From NCBI GenBank assembly GCA_903813345.2, contig CAIIXF020000011.1:2754571-2818570 (forward strand): a stretch of 64,000 nt of DNA. The letters run 5' to 3'. The position numbers and the translations under genes were made by a program. Below the pieces are notes generated by a model that had not been told where the DNA came from, did not search any database, and was given only the letters and a program-made list of their open reading frames with translations. Shown here piece after piece: positions 1 to 9,863 of this stretch. The stretch comes from Owenia fusiformis. Taxonomy: Eukaryota > Annelida > Polychaeta > Sabellida > Oweniidae. Position 1 is the first letter of the stretch; each line of letters opens with the position of its first letter.

Positions 1-150
1 TATTTCTTGTTTTCACAATTGCAATCAATGGCGTAAAAAACGCCATGGCTTACTCTCATAATCTAGAGAACAATTTATTTTCATATTGAATTGCCCCACA
101 CTTTAAAAATTAATAAAAATTGCAAATAGTTTACATTACATTAGTCTATA

Positions 151-372
151 TTAGTCGGAATTAATCTCGTATTTTAAAACACCCAAGTACGCTTCAAATG
201 CAATCTCATTTTCAAATTTTCTTAAGGGGAGAAGCCAACACCCCCATGTATCAAAGCTCGTTCCTTTCGACTCACAAAATACCCACGCCATGCCACTGGC
301 AATCTGGTCCCACGTAAACGTAACCCCACATTTGTAGATGTCAATCCTCAGAGGTACAGGGCTGCGTATTTC
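151..372 (-). CDS. Probable terminal coding exon, unrecognised protein
   Basis: Open for 73 codons and a TAA stop, read leftwards, with no Met start; taken as a last exon beginning after a CAG acceptor at about 373-375. The frame stays open on to the tRNA array, so the acceptor could lie further right. G+C is well above the surroundings. The product has several Trp and Cys residues and a DTWGC motif followed by a P..K-aromatic pattern. The same motif and pattern occur in exon 3 of the minus-strand gene at 58768-58925, which suggests related proteins. No family recognised. Upstream exons would lie right of the tRNA array and were not found. It could still be a chance open frame, but length, base composition and the shared motif favour coding. 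Confidence 0.42.
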   Translation of the reverse strand, partial: EIRSPVPLRIDIYKCGVTFTWDQIASGMAWVFCESKGTSFDTWGCWLLPLRKFENEIAFEAYLGVLKYEINSD

Positions 373-422
373 CTGAAGGAACCTCTTTCCTATTTGCCCC
401 CCTCCCCTACCCCTATCAATAT

Positions 423-496
<74 letters not shown>
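423..496 (+). tRNA. tRNA-Asn (GTT), copy 1, intact
   Basis: 74 nt that fold into a complete cloverleaf: 7-bp acceptor with one T-G wobble, D stem GCGC/GCGC, anticodon stem TTCGG/CCGAA with loop CTGTTAA (anticodon GTT), T stem GGTGG/CCACC with loop TTCAAGC. The A box TGGCGCAATCGG and B box GGTTCAAGCCC match the RNA polymerase III internal promoter. A T4 run about ten bases downstream is the likely terminator. CCA is not encoded. First unit of the tandem array. Confidence 0.93.
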
Positions 497-594
497 CTTA
501 ATATTTTCATAATTTGTCAAATGCTCATATTTGATATTTTTGAGTAAATGTTGGTAAAATTCTGTCTTTCTCTCCTTAAGTATGCTGTCAATTC

Positions 595-664
<70 letters not shown>

Positions 665-668
665 CACG
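595..668 (+). tRNA. tRNA-Asn (GTT), copy 2, one acceptor mismatch
   Basis: Same as the canonical copy except that the 3' acceptor strand reads CGGGCAC, giving a C-C mismatch at pair 3-70. Boxes A and B and the downstream T4 are intact. The spacer after it carries the variant ttgtcgtatgctc, shared only with copy 7. Confidence 0.8.
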
Positions 669-766
669 CTTAATATTTTAATAATTTGTCGTATGCTCAT
701 ATTTGATATTTTTGAGTAAATGTTGGTACCATTTTGTCTTTCTCTCCTTAAATGTGTTGTCAATCC

Positions 767-840
<74 letters not shown>
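767..840 (+). tRNA. tRNA-Asn (GTT), copy 3, intact
   Basis: Identical to copy 1 over 74 nt, full cloverleaf, boxes A and B intact, T4 downstream. The following spacer has the variants ttcatatttaat and ttggcacc, shared only with copy 8. Confidence 0.93.
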
Positions 841-938
841 CTTAATATTTTAATAATTTGTCAAATGTTCATATTTAATATTTTTGAGTAAATGTTGGCA
901 CCATTTTGTCTTTCTCTCCTTAAGTATGTTCTCAATTC

Positions 939-1012
939 GCCTCCGTGGCGCAATCGGTTAGCGCGTTCAGCTGTTAACCGAAAGGTTGGTGATTCAAGCC
1001 CACCCGGGGACG
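939..1012 (+). tRNA. tRNA-Asn-like, copy 4, degenerate
   Basis: Acceptor begins GCCTCCG (mismatch 2-71), the anticodon stem has an A-C mismatch at 30-40, and the T stem reads GGTGA, losing the conserved G53-C61 pair and altering the B box. Probably a pseudogene. The GCC start, A30 and a gctcaattt 3' flank are shared only with copy 9. Confidence 0.75.
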
Positions 1013-1108
1013 CTCAATTTTATTTATTTGTCAAATGCTCATATTTGATATTTTTGAGTAAATGTTGGTACCATTTTGTCGTTCTCTCCTTAAGTATGTT
1101 CTCAATTT

Positions 1109-1145
<37 letters not shown>

Positions 1146-1181
1146 GACCAAAAGTTGGTGGTTCAAGCCCACCCGGGGACG
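1109..1181 (+). tRNA. tRNA-Asn-like, copy 5, degenerate
   Basis: 73 nt, one base shorter than the others because of a deletion in the anticodon 3' arm or variable loop. The anticodon loop reads CTGTTGA and the 3' anticodon strand CCAAA leaves a C-A mismatch. Boxes A and B are intact, so it may be transcribed but fold poorly. Element 1239-2561 is inserted 57 bases further on. Confidence 0.75.
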
Positions 1182-1238
1182 CCTAATATTTTAATAATTT
1201 GTCAAATGCTCATATTTGATATTTTTGAGTAAATGTTG

Positions 1239-2561
1239 TTGATACGACGTCAGATACTTTACATTGCGGCATTTTACTGCATTTTTAATGCGTACTTTCT
1301 TTTAAAACCGCAATATCTCGACAGCAAAATCATATTTTTCTACAATTTTTTCGTCATCAGTCACGTATGTCCATGAAATATTTTGCCTATCAGAATTCCA
1401 AATAACTGATTTGGGACTTTTTAAATGAGAATCACGCAAGCCGTATTATGCGACTTTCTATGCTAAAACCGGGTGTCGACTGTAACATTTTGAAGAAAAG
1501 TGATTTTAATTTTAAACGAAAAATGAAGATAACTTTTTCATTTCCCAACGGATCTTTCTCAAATTTTCACAATATTTAAATTCACCATTTTGGAAAAGAC
1601 AAACAGATTCTGTGTGATGAAGTCATAATATAACAATGCTAACTTAACGCTTATATTTATGCAAAAAAGTGTCGACAGGCAGAATTTCGTACCAACAAGA
1701 TATATATTTTGATCAATTAAACATTAAATCGTTTGAAAGGTGAATTATTCTTTTTTGATTCCTGAAAGGCATATCATATTTTATATTTTTATCAAAAAAC
1801 TATATCATTTCGATTAAAATTCAGTCTGTAAGAAGTATAAATTGAAAGAAATATGAAGTGAAGCCATGTGAAAAATTCACAAAATTACGTTTCATTTTTT
1901 GAGTTCAAATATTTCTAATTAAGGGATAAACATTCAAAACTTTCCAATGTTTCAGCATGTTCTTTTAAATATACCCCTTACTACATACAATGATTTCATT
2001 TAATTTGAACCAGTATATATTGAGATAGACATCGTTTTATCACCGCAACCCCAAGTGAAGCCTTTACAAAATAAGACGTTACGCCGTTAGCGTATTATAT
2101 GTTCTCCTTTATTATTCATTGCTTTAAATAAATAAAACTAGATATTCGAGAAAATAAATTACAAATAATGCATTTAACAATCCTTAATATCTTCCCGTCT
2201 GTGTTTATCAGTTGAATATGACAAGGGGCATTGTGAAAGAGTCTAGAAAGACGGTGCAACAACGAGAGCGCAGGGCCGAAAAGCGCGACAAAGAAGAAAA
2301 CGGGTAGGGTTTGAAATGTCTACTTTCTGGTGATTCTAATTCTGTATATCGTGACACAACCTTTTTGAATATAGAATTGTATTGAAGCGCACATTAATCT
2401 GAACAAAACTTGAAGTTTTTAAGAAGATTCCACGAATATTAAAACGTTTGCAATTACTTGCAGGAGCATTGCGCATATTTATCGCGTAAATCTTTGCATT
2501 TTGTCGGTAAAATGAACAATTACACTGTTACGCCGTGATGTACAGTATCTGACGTCGTATC
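1239..2561. mobile_element. TIR element 1, ~1.3 kb, at the block junction
   Basis: Bounded by GATACGACGTCAGATAC (from 1241) and its exact inverse (to 2561), with weaker matching for another ~15 bases. Comparison with the intact spacer (aaatgttggtacc) places the insertion exactly; TG at 1237-1238 and 2562-2563 fits a 2-bp target duplication. No transposase frame is visible, only one exon-like segment at 2211-2303. Probably non-autonomous; superfamily not assigned. Confidence 0.8.
2211..2303 (+). CDS. Short exon-like segment inside TIR element 1
   Basis: A G+C-rich island in AT-rich DNA. It follows a CAG acceptor at 2208-2210 and ends at GG|GTAGGG, a reasonable donor. An ATG lies at 2218 and the frame runs 29 codons to TAG at 2305 if unspliced. 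The product would be strongly basic and charged (many Arg, Lys, Glu), as in N-terminal parts of DNA-binding proteins. It may be the last coding remnant of the element's own protein. No homology recognised; short length keeps confidence low. Confidence 0.28.
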
Positions 2562-2590
2562 TGGTACCATTTTGTATTTCTCTCCAATTC

Positions 2591-2664
<74 letters not shown>
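2591..2664 (+). tRNA. tRNA-Asn (GTT), copy 6, intact
   Basis: Canonical 74-nt cloverleaf identical to copy 1, with T4 downstream. First unit of the second five-unit block, immediately right of the first inserted element. The upstream spacer lacks about 14 bases compared with other units. Confidence 0.93.
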
Positions 2665-2761
2665 CTTAATATTTTAATAATTTGTCAAATGCTCATATTT
2701 GATATTTTTGAGTAATGTTGGTACGATTTTGTCTTTCTCTCCTTGAGTATGCTGTCAATTC

Positions 2762-2812
<51 letters not shown>

Positions 2813-2835
2813 CGGTTCAAGCCCACTCGGGGACG
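2762..2835 (+). tRNA. tRNA-Asn (GTT), copy 7, T-stem defects
   Basis: T stem is GGCGG/CCACT: one G-T wobble and one C-A mismatch. The remainder is canonical. It shares the upstream tatgctgtc and downstream ttgtcgtatgctc variants with copy 2. The 2901-5343 element is inserted 65 bases downstream. Confidence 0.78.
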
Positions 2836-3604
2836 CTTAATATTTTAATAATTTGTCGTATGCTCATATTTGATATTTTTGAGTAAATGTTGGTACCATT
2901 TCACACTACCCTACCACGTGACCACGTTTAAAAGGGAAACAGGGTACAGCTAAGTTGCAAATGGAGGACGTGGGTTTAACTCCATATTTCTGAACGTAAA
3001 ATACACTTAACATTTATTTCTAGTGTTCTACCAGACATAGAATTGATTCATCAAGCAGTTTGTAGAATATTGTTGGCAAAAAACCACTATAGCCAAAGAT
3101 AGATAATAGTGGGCTCAGTGAAGCAAACTCGAATGCAATACACGATGCATTTCAGTAAATCTATCAACGTACGGGGATCATGTCAGTTTCACTTCGAAAA
3201 TGTTACTTATTTTGACATTGATATGTAACGAAAAACACAGTTAACTGTTATTTAAACTGCGTGTCATCGTGTTATATGTGGATACGTTTTCTAGTATGTT
3301 ATTCAACTGTATTTTTGTGAATTAATTGTTTTTCTAAAATCTTAAGAGCAGCTACCATCCAAAATCATCTGAAATTCAACATGTCATATAAGACTACATC
3401 GATCTGGTATTAGTTTCTAGAGTTAAAAGTATGGGTTAAGCATAGTTATAGTATTATGAATCCACTTCCTAAAAATACACTAATTGTACAGCACTATGTC
3501 TAGTCAACATTCAAAATGGCAGGGGTAACGGTTATGCGATACATACTATAGTGAACCTATGAATTGTTAAAAACACGATGTTTTATGGTTAATTTATAAT
3601 AACA

Positions 3605-3827
3605 AGGGTTTTCCGAAGTGATTTAACTGGGTTGGACAAAAAGTTAGTTTGGGGAAAAAAGTATATCGGCTTATTAGGGTGGGGTGCATTGGCTTAACAT
3701 GGCGTTGACTATTGACTTAGCGTCGCGATACCACCATGTACCTGGTATGTTACCATGGTGATATATACAAAAAATTTCCCCAACGTTAATTTTTTGGCAA
3801 CCCAGCTAAATCACTCCAATAAACCCT
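3605..3827. mobile_element. Nested MITE with ~50-bp TIRs
   Basis: Ends agggttttccgaagtgattt and its imperfect inverse (aaatcactccaataaaccct) flank ~120 bp of non-coding DNA. About 50 bp of each end pair with a few mismatches. It lies wholly within element 2. Confidence 0.65.
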
Positions 3828-4777
3828 AATTATAGTATTTGCACAGAAAAACATAATGTTTTTAAATATGCATACGTTAAGAAAATGACAAATGGACTAA
3901 TACCTTGAATTGGGTGTTCATGAGCAACCCATTTGGCTTAATAGTAATGATTGTGTTATTTGTTGTTATTTGTCTGTTCCTTATTAATGGTTTATTGGAT
4001 GACGTTAGATGTTAATAAGGTACTTTCAAAAATATACTAAACAATACAATTGGACAAACAGAGTATCTTGCATTTCTAGAGGTTAGGAATAGTAGAGTCA
4101 TGTCATATTCCGCATATCAAGTTATTTTGCAGTTTTAGGCAAACATTTCTATTTATAAAGCATTTGAAATATTCTAATGACGCTCCTTGAATGCATTCGT
4201 CATGCATCAATGTACTCAAATGAAACGTATCATTCCTTCTATTACTCATTATATTCTGGTTTTGAATGTCAAATACAGCTCCATGTACCACTGGATTAGG
4301 ATATCAAGCGCATTAGAAATAATGATTGGCACATGTACGTTGTTATTATGCTCGTCTGAAAATAAAGATTAGATCAATAACATTTAGTGGTTCAGATATA
4401 TACTATCACACTATTGTACAGAACATGAGTCTAGTATATTACTGAGACTATCTCAGGATTGGTTTTTGTGTAAAACAAGCGCATCGTTCTGTATAATCAG
4501 TTTACTTTCTCGCTCCCTGTACTATTGAACAATTTACATTTCTTGTACCCTGTATTGATCAACTTTCCCAACTGTGTACCGTGTACTATGACATATCAAA
4601 TATTTTAAAATTTAAAACGATATCATTTACATTGTTTCTTCAACCATCATATAACTTGGAACATGGACTTCACTATTGCACCACTGAAGTTCAGCGAATA
4701 GCAATATTGGAGAGGTTAAGCTAACGATGTTTTTCACAACGTAACCGTGAACGCAAAGTACCAAAATTAACAAAGGA

Positions 4778-4963
4778 ATGTATCGAGCGCTCATAGTTTT
4801 ATGCGCGCTTAGTCTACTTCAGATACTCTTTCAGCTTCAGAGTTTCGGGTTTAGAACGGGAGATTTGAAATGTGACGTTGGGTCAACTGGAACCATTTTA
4901 CTCGTGTCTATTGAACACTATGCTGTCGATTTTGATTTCGATGCACAGTTGAATTCTTGCTGA
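4778..4963 (+). CDS. Open frame with signal-peptide-like N-terminus, in element 2
   Basis: 61 codons from ATG to TGA, preceded by aagga. Residues 2-22 are a hydrophobic stretch with a basic residue near the start, like a secretion signal; the rest is polar and acidic with two Cys. G+C and codon choice are richer than the neighbourhood. It may be a complete small secreted peptide or a first exon. No family recognised. It lies inside a TIR element, so it could be captured host sequence. Chance open frames of this length are common in this window, hence low confidence. Confidence 0.27.
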   Translation: MYRALIVLCALSLLQILFQLQSFGFRTGDLKCDVGSTGTILLVSIEHYAVDFDFDAQLNSC

Positions 4964-4973
4964 ACACGATGAT

Positions 4974-5005
4974 GTATGTCATGCATGATGTATGTCATGC
5001 ATGAT
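4974..5005. repeat. 16-bp direct repeat pair
   Basis: atgatgtatgtcatgc occurs twice back to back, each copy itself partly palindromic (gcatgacatac). Confidence 0.6.
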
Positions 5006-5378
5006 TTAATCTTACGAAACGAGCTCGTTTAAAATATGTATTAGAAAACCAGCTATAAAACCGCATCAATGACATACTATAGAATCATTACACGCTATGG
5101 TGTAGTCTAAACAAACACTGGATTTGAACGGCTATTTATATGAGAAGGCTACATGAATTTGTATATGGTCGAGTGATACGTACAGGTCCAGTTTCGATTA
5201 TATATGCAAAGCTTAACCTCTCCATTGACTCACTACGAGCACCAAACGTATTAACCTTTTGACTAAGCAGTCGATATACTCAAAAGCGACCTGGTTGAAA
5301 GCCAAAAAAATCGCACATGCGCGATCGAGGTAGGGTAGTGTGATTTTGTCCTTCTCTCCTTAAATATGTTGTCAATTC

Positions 5379-5452
<74 letters not shown>
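5379..5452 (+). tRNA. tRNA-Asn (GTT), copy 8, intact
   Basis: Canonical 74-nt cloverleaf identical to copy 1, lying between two inserted elements. Its downstream spacer carries the same variants as copy 3, so it is that copy's counterpart. Confidence 0.93.
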
Positions 5453-5774
5453 TTTAATATTTTAATAATTTGTCAAATGTTCATATTTAATATTTTTGAG
5501 TAAATGTTGGCACCATTTTGTCTTTCTCTCCTTATAGTGTGTGCCAAAACCCCAGAAAATCACAAAAACCTATGTTGTGGTAGCTTACTATGAAGTGACC
5601 CATTATCATTATAGATTGGTCCATCAACTATTCATTTTTACTTGTCTGCACTCAAAAAGGTGACACGAAAGGGCTAAACGGCTTGCACCAAGGTGCAACC
5701 ATCAAAAAGATGAGTTTGATAAAAAATTATTTTTTTCAAATAATAGCAATGGGTATACAATAAAGGAGGCAAAT

Positions 5775-6410
5775 TTGATATTGATAAGTATGATAGTCCA
5801 TTTGCGTGTGGCCATTTTTATAAAAAACAATAATTGTGAAGAATTATATATTTCTGACCTGAAAATACCATATTTATTCAAAAGTCATGGTTGTTAATGA
5901 TAATATTCCTATTTCACCTATTCAATGTTTTCAAAATATTTTGATTACCATTATATTCATTTTTGGCAAAGTAAATAAATATAGGGCTCACACAAGGATC
6001 AACTTTATTTGCAATATTTTCATATTTAGTGATGTTTTGAAAAAATATAAGGTTAAACACAATTTTATTTGTTAAATGTTTAACAAAATAAACAGATTGT
6101 GTTTATTTCATTGTTTTGACCGAAAATCGCAATTCATTGCTCTTCCTCTTAGAACGGCAGGGGATATACAAGTACATAAACAGTCTTAAAAAAACGTTGA
6201 TCCTTGTGTAAGCCCTACACTTATTTACTTTGCCAGAAACTGATATAATGGTTATTCGGTGGTATGAAAATCATTTCAGAGGTAAAATAGGAAGGATGTC
6301 TTTGAACTTGGAATAAAAAGCATTATATGGTTAGAAATACCCAATTTTTACCATAACTGTTTTTGATAATATAACCATACCCTCATGGACTATCTTTACA
6401 TTTCAATAAC
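5775..6410. repeat. Inverted module pair in left half of element 3
   Basis: The stretch ending agggctcacacaaggatcaa near 6004 is repeated inverted from about 6197 (ttgatccttgtgtaagccct) and continues matching out to ~6410. The counterpart pair in the right half lies at about 8815-8945 and 9120-9345. Confidence 0.7.
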
Positions 6411-6613
6411 CAATGTGCATTATATTTTGCATGTTTTACTGCAATTATTTGTAAAAATATTTTTAAATCTTACATTTTTGACTGGAAAGTGAAGAGACAA
6501 TACTCAAATATACTCATATTATTGGTCACATTTGGTTATTTCACCCAAACAGATTCGGGATTTTTTAGTCCAGGCATATGAAGACACTAGTGTGAATTAA
6601 ATGGTCATATTAT

Positions 6614-6645
6614 ACAATACAATACAATACAATACAATACAATAC
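6614..6645. repeat. (AATAC)n microsatellite
   Basis: Six uninterrupted copies of the pentamer aatac. Confidence 0.9.
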
Positions 6646-7659
6646 TGATCCAATTCAGAATTACTAGAGAAAGTAACTCTCGTGGCTGTTGATTACTGAT
6701 TGCAGTCATTAAACTAATGACCTCATATTTGGATGTCCTCTCTTCCGATATGATTTTACAATTCACTTCAAATTGGCAAAGGACCAGGTATAGTATGGCA
6801 AGTGATATCTGATCGTCATATATTTTACCATGACTACTTTCTCAATATAAATATGACATTTCTCAAAAACACAATGTTATCTTTCAAGAAAATTCAACTC
6901 TCAATGATTATAAAAATATCATTCAAACAGTCTAAAAAACTATGAATGGGGAACCCTTCTCAACATTTTTTGAAATTATTTACTCAACAGAGGTTCTTCT
7001 TTTTTATTTGAATTGCATGAAAATATTATTCAACAAGTGATCTAAAACTTTTTCATTAGTAGAATTGTAATGAAAGTCTAGTTTTGGAGATATTAATTTT
7101 CAATGACCACAATTATGTTGAAAACAATGGAAAGTTTGAGTTTTTCCAATGGAAAATAACATGGAACTTATGGTTTTTAACTTTATCGCATTTCAATACC
7201 CGTCCCCTTTTCAGAATTTGTTAATTCATTAGCGTAGAAGAACTTTTGATACATTCGAATTAAGAAAAAATACTTTAGAAAATAAGCCTAATATTTTTCA
7301 AAAAGTGACAAGGTGGGGATCTTATCAATAATATTTCAGATATATTTTCAAATATTTATATTTTCAATTTCAATTTTTTGATACATTCAAGCATTATTAC
7401 GAATGTTATTAATAACAGGTGGCACCACATTTGATGCTTATACCCGTACATATAGTAGTAAAATCATGTAGTGAATCATTAAGTTGTCAAGTAATCAAAC
7501 CAGAATGAAATCATAAAAAATAAGTTGAAAAATAAAGGTTGACGGGGATTCATGATGTTTTTTCCTTTTCAAGTGAAGAAGTTGGATGATATCATTTTTA
7601 TCACAGGGACTTTACATAAGAAAAATCATATTGTTTTCACAAAAACATGTTCAGCCCCA

Positions 7660-8340
7660 AAACGCCAAATACTAATTAGATATTGAGCTATGACCTTGAA
7701 ATGATCTTGATCCATAAACATTGACTTATAGATCTCTGGTCATTTTATCATTGGTCATTAAATAGGACTGTAGCCCCACATTTGCCAACAACTTAGATAT
7801 TGACCTTGAAATGACCTTGAAACCAGGTCACCTAATCATTGGTCTCCAAAGGTCACAATTGTTCTCAATTGCCTTTAAACTCCAAATTGCTAGATATTGA
7901 CCTTGGAAGTCACCCTATCATGAGTCGCTAGGGGCCACAGCAGATACCAGGGCCTTAATACACCAAATACTTAGATACTGATATTTGACCTTGAAATAAC
8001 CTTGACCTCAGGTCACACATTCATGATTCACAAAACGCCAAATATTTAGATATTGATGACCTCGAAATGATCTTGACCTATAGACCTTGACCCTGACAGC
8101 AGGTCACCTAATAATCGGTTGTCAAGGGTCAGAATTGTTCTCAATTGCCTTAAAACACCAAATTGCTAGATATTGACCTTGAAATTACCTACACCCATTC
8201 AGTTGATCTTTACCTCAGGTCACATAATCATCGGTTGTGAAGGGTCACACCATCGGCAAAATGTCTTAAAATGCCAACTATCCAAGATATTGATATTTTA
8301 AACTTGAAATTACCTTGACTTTTGACCTGTGTTGAATACA
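7660..8340. repeat. Diverged tandem repeat rich in TGACCTTGA
   Basis: Several decayed units of roughly 110-150 bp each contain caaat..ctagatattgacc, TGACCTTGA (the inverse of TCAAGGTCA) and an AGGTCAC-like word followed by taatcat-ggt. It is inside element 3. TCAAGGTCA is the extended half-site bound by SF-1/ERR/FTZ-F1 type nuclear receptors; occupancy is not implied. Confidence 0.65.
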
Positions 8341-9619
8341 CATTTTATGAACAAAACATAGTACGAAGTTGAAAACTGATCTTTTTGAATTGAAATTGCT
8401 GCTAATGTTTCAAAACTAAGGTATCTTTATTGCAAAAGTACTATTCAAATTGAATAAACCAAAAGAGATAGACTTAAATTATCTAATGTTCCATCAGATT
8501 TAGTAAAATTATAACTCTTAAGTAAATGTTGCAATATATGCTCACACATATCTTGTTGTATATCAATCTAGTGCAACTGCTACAGGTATCACTCTGACAC
8601 GTATCTGTGAACAAATCAAACTTCTTTGATGTTGATGTAATGCAAATTGGTATCTTTTAATATGACGTCCGTAAGATAAACCATCAATACTAGGATTGTC
8701 AAAACTTGCATTAATAAAATCAATTCCCGTCTCATCACTGTCACACCCATTACTACAAGATGATGCCTCTTAGATCACTGTCTGCAAGCTATAAACTAAG
8801 TGATGCACTATATGCTCGTAATACTTTTTTATTCAAAATCAAAAGTCAATGATACTATTCCTATTTTTTATATATCCGAATAACCATTATATATGTTTTT
8901 GACAAAGTAAATAATTGTAGGGCTCACACAAGGATCAACTTTTTGAAGACTTTTTCGTACTGGTGTAGACTCTCCTGCTTGCGAAGCAAGGGCGATGAAT
9001 TGAGATTTTTCAGTCGAAACAAGAAAACAAACATATTATTGTTTTTTCTTCAACAAATAAAAAATAAAATTGAGTTTACCTTCGTATTTTTTCAAAACAT
9101 CACTTATATGAAAATGCTATGAACAAAGTTGATCCTTGTGTGAGCCCTATAATTATTTACTTTGTCAAAAACTAATGAAATGGTTATTGGTATATTTAAA
9201 AGACACTGACTATATAAAATAGGAATAATATCCTTGACAACAGTAACTTTTTAATAGAAATCGCATTTTAAGGTCATAAATATCCAATTTTTTACCATAA
9301 TTGTTTTTCATAAAATTACCACACCCGAACGGACTATCATTACACATCAATATCAAATTTGCATCTTATTTTGTATACTTACAAGTACTTACTTAAAAAA
9401 ATGTATATTTTTCAAACTCATCTTTTTGACGGTCGCACCTTGGTGCAAGCCGTTTAGCCCTTTCGTGTCACTATTTTGACTGCAGACAAGTAAAAATGAA
9501 TAGATAATAGATCAATCTAAAATGACTATGGGTCAATTCATAGTAAGCTACCACAACATAGGTTTAGCCTAACTAAGCCACTTAGAAAGCAATTTGGCAC
9601 ACACTATTAATATCAATTC

Positions 9620-9650
9620 GCCTCCGTGGCGCAATCGGTTAGCGCGTTCA

Positions 9651-9688
<38 letters not shown>

Positions 9689-9693
9689 CTAAG
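9620..9693 (+). tRNA. tRNA-Asn-like, copy 9, degenerate
   Basis: Starts GCCTCCG and has A30 like copy 4. The 3' acceptor strand reads CGGCTAA, so the acceptor stem is badly mismatched. Almost certainly a pseudogene. It lies 13 bases right of element 5535-9606. Confidence 0.72.
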
Positions 9694-9789
9694 CTCAATT
9701 TCATTAATTTTTCAAATGCCCATATTTGATATTTTTGAGTAAATGTTGGTACCATTTTGTCTTTCTCTCCTAAAGTATGTTGTCAATTC

Positions 9790-9815
9790 GTCTGCGTGGC
9801 GCAATCGGTTAGCGT

Positions 9816-9853
<38 letters not shown>

Positions 9854-9863
9854 TCCTAGGACG
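9790..9863 (+). tRNA. tRNA-Asn-like, copy 10, degenerate
   Basis: Last unit. Acceptor GTCTGCG, a D-stem change (GCGT) and T-arm changes (ccatcctagg) disrupt pairing and the B box. The anticodon arm is intact. The downstream sequence diverges from the array spacer within a few bases, so the array ends here. Confidence 0.72.

Larger units (their letters stand above)
2901..5343. mobile_element. TIR element 2, 2443 bp, perfect 15-bp TIRs
   Basis: TCACACTACCCTACC at 2901-2915 is exactly inverted at 5329-5343. Flanks accatt and ttttgtc compared with the intact spacer accattttgtc show a 2-bp TT duplication. Cutting it out restores a 172-bp tRNA step. It contains a nested small inverted-repeat element (3605-3827) and an open frame with a signal-peptide-like start (4778). 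No transposase seen. Confidence 0.85.
5535..9606. mobile_element. TIR element 3, 4072 bp, long compound arms
   Basis: Arms of about 540 bp (5535-6070 and 9070-9606) begin TAGTGTGTGCC and end with its inverse. TTA at 5532-5534 and 9607-9609 is a 3-bp target duplication read against the tRNA spacer. Each arm is followed inward by an inverted copy of its own inner part, so each half is itself a hairpin. TTA duplications are known for PIF/Harbinger elements, but no transposase is visible and the class is left open. Confidence 0.85.
423..9863 (+). repeat. tRNA-Asn tandem array, two blocks of five ~172-bp units
   Basis: Ten units of tRNA plus ~98-bp spacer; start-to-start steps are 172, 172, 172, 170, then 171 and 170 in uninterrupted stretches. 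Spacer variants pair copy 2 with 7, 3 with 8 and 4 with 9, so the array is a duplicated five-unit block (copies 1-5 and 6-10). Removing the elements at 2901-5343 and 5535-9606 restores steps of about 172 and 166. Confidence 0.88.

Noticed and set aside
892-1131. 79-codon plus-strand open frame
   Set aside because: It runs through tRNA copies 4 and 5 and their spacers; a by-product of the array.
4103-4372. Opposing 62- and 61-codon frames
   Set aside because: Lie within TIR element 2, AT-rich composition, no supporting motif.
423-9863. CRISPR-like spacing of repeats
   Set aside because: Repeats are tRNA genes with near-constant spacers in a eukaryotic context; not CRISPR.
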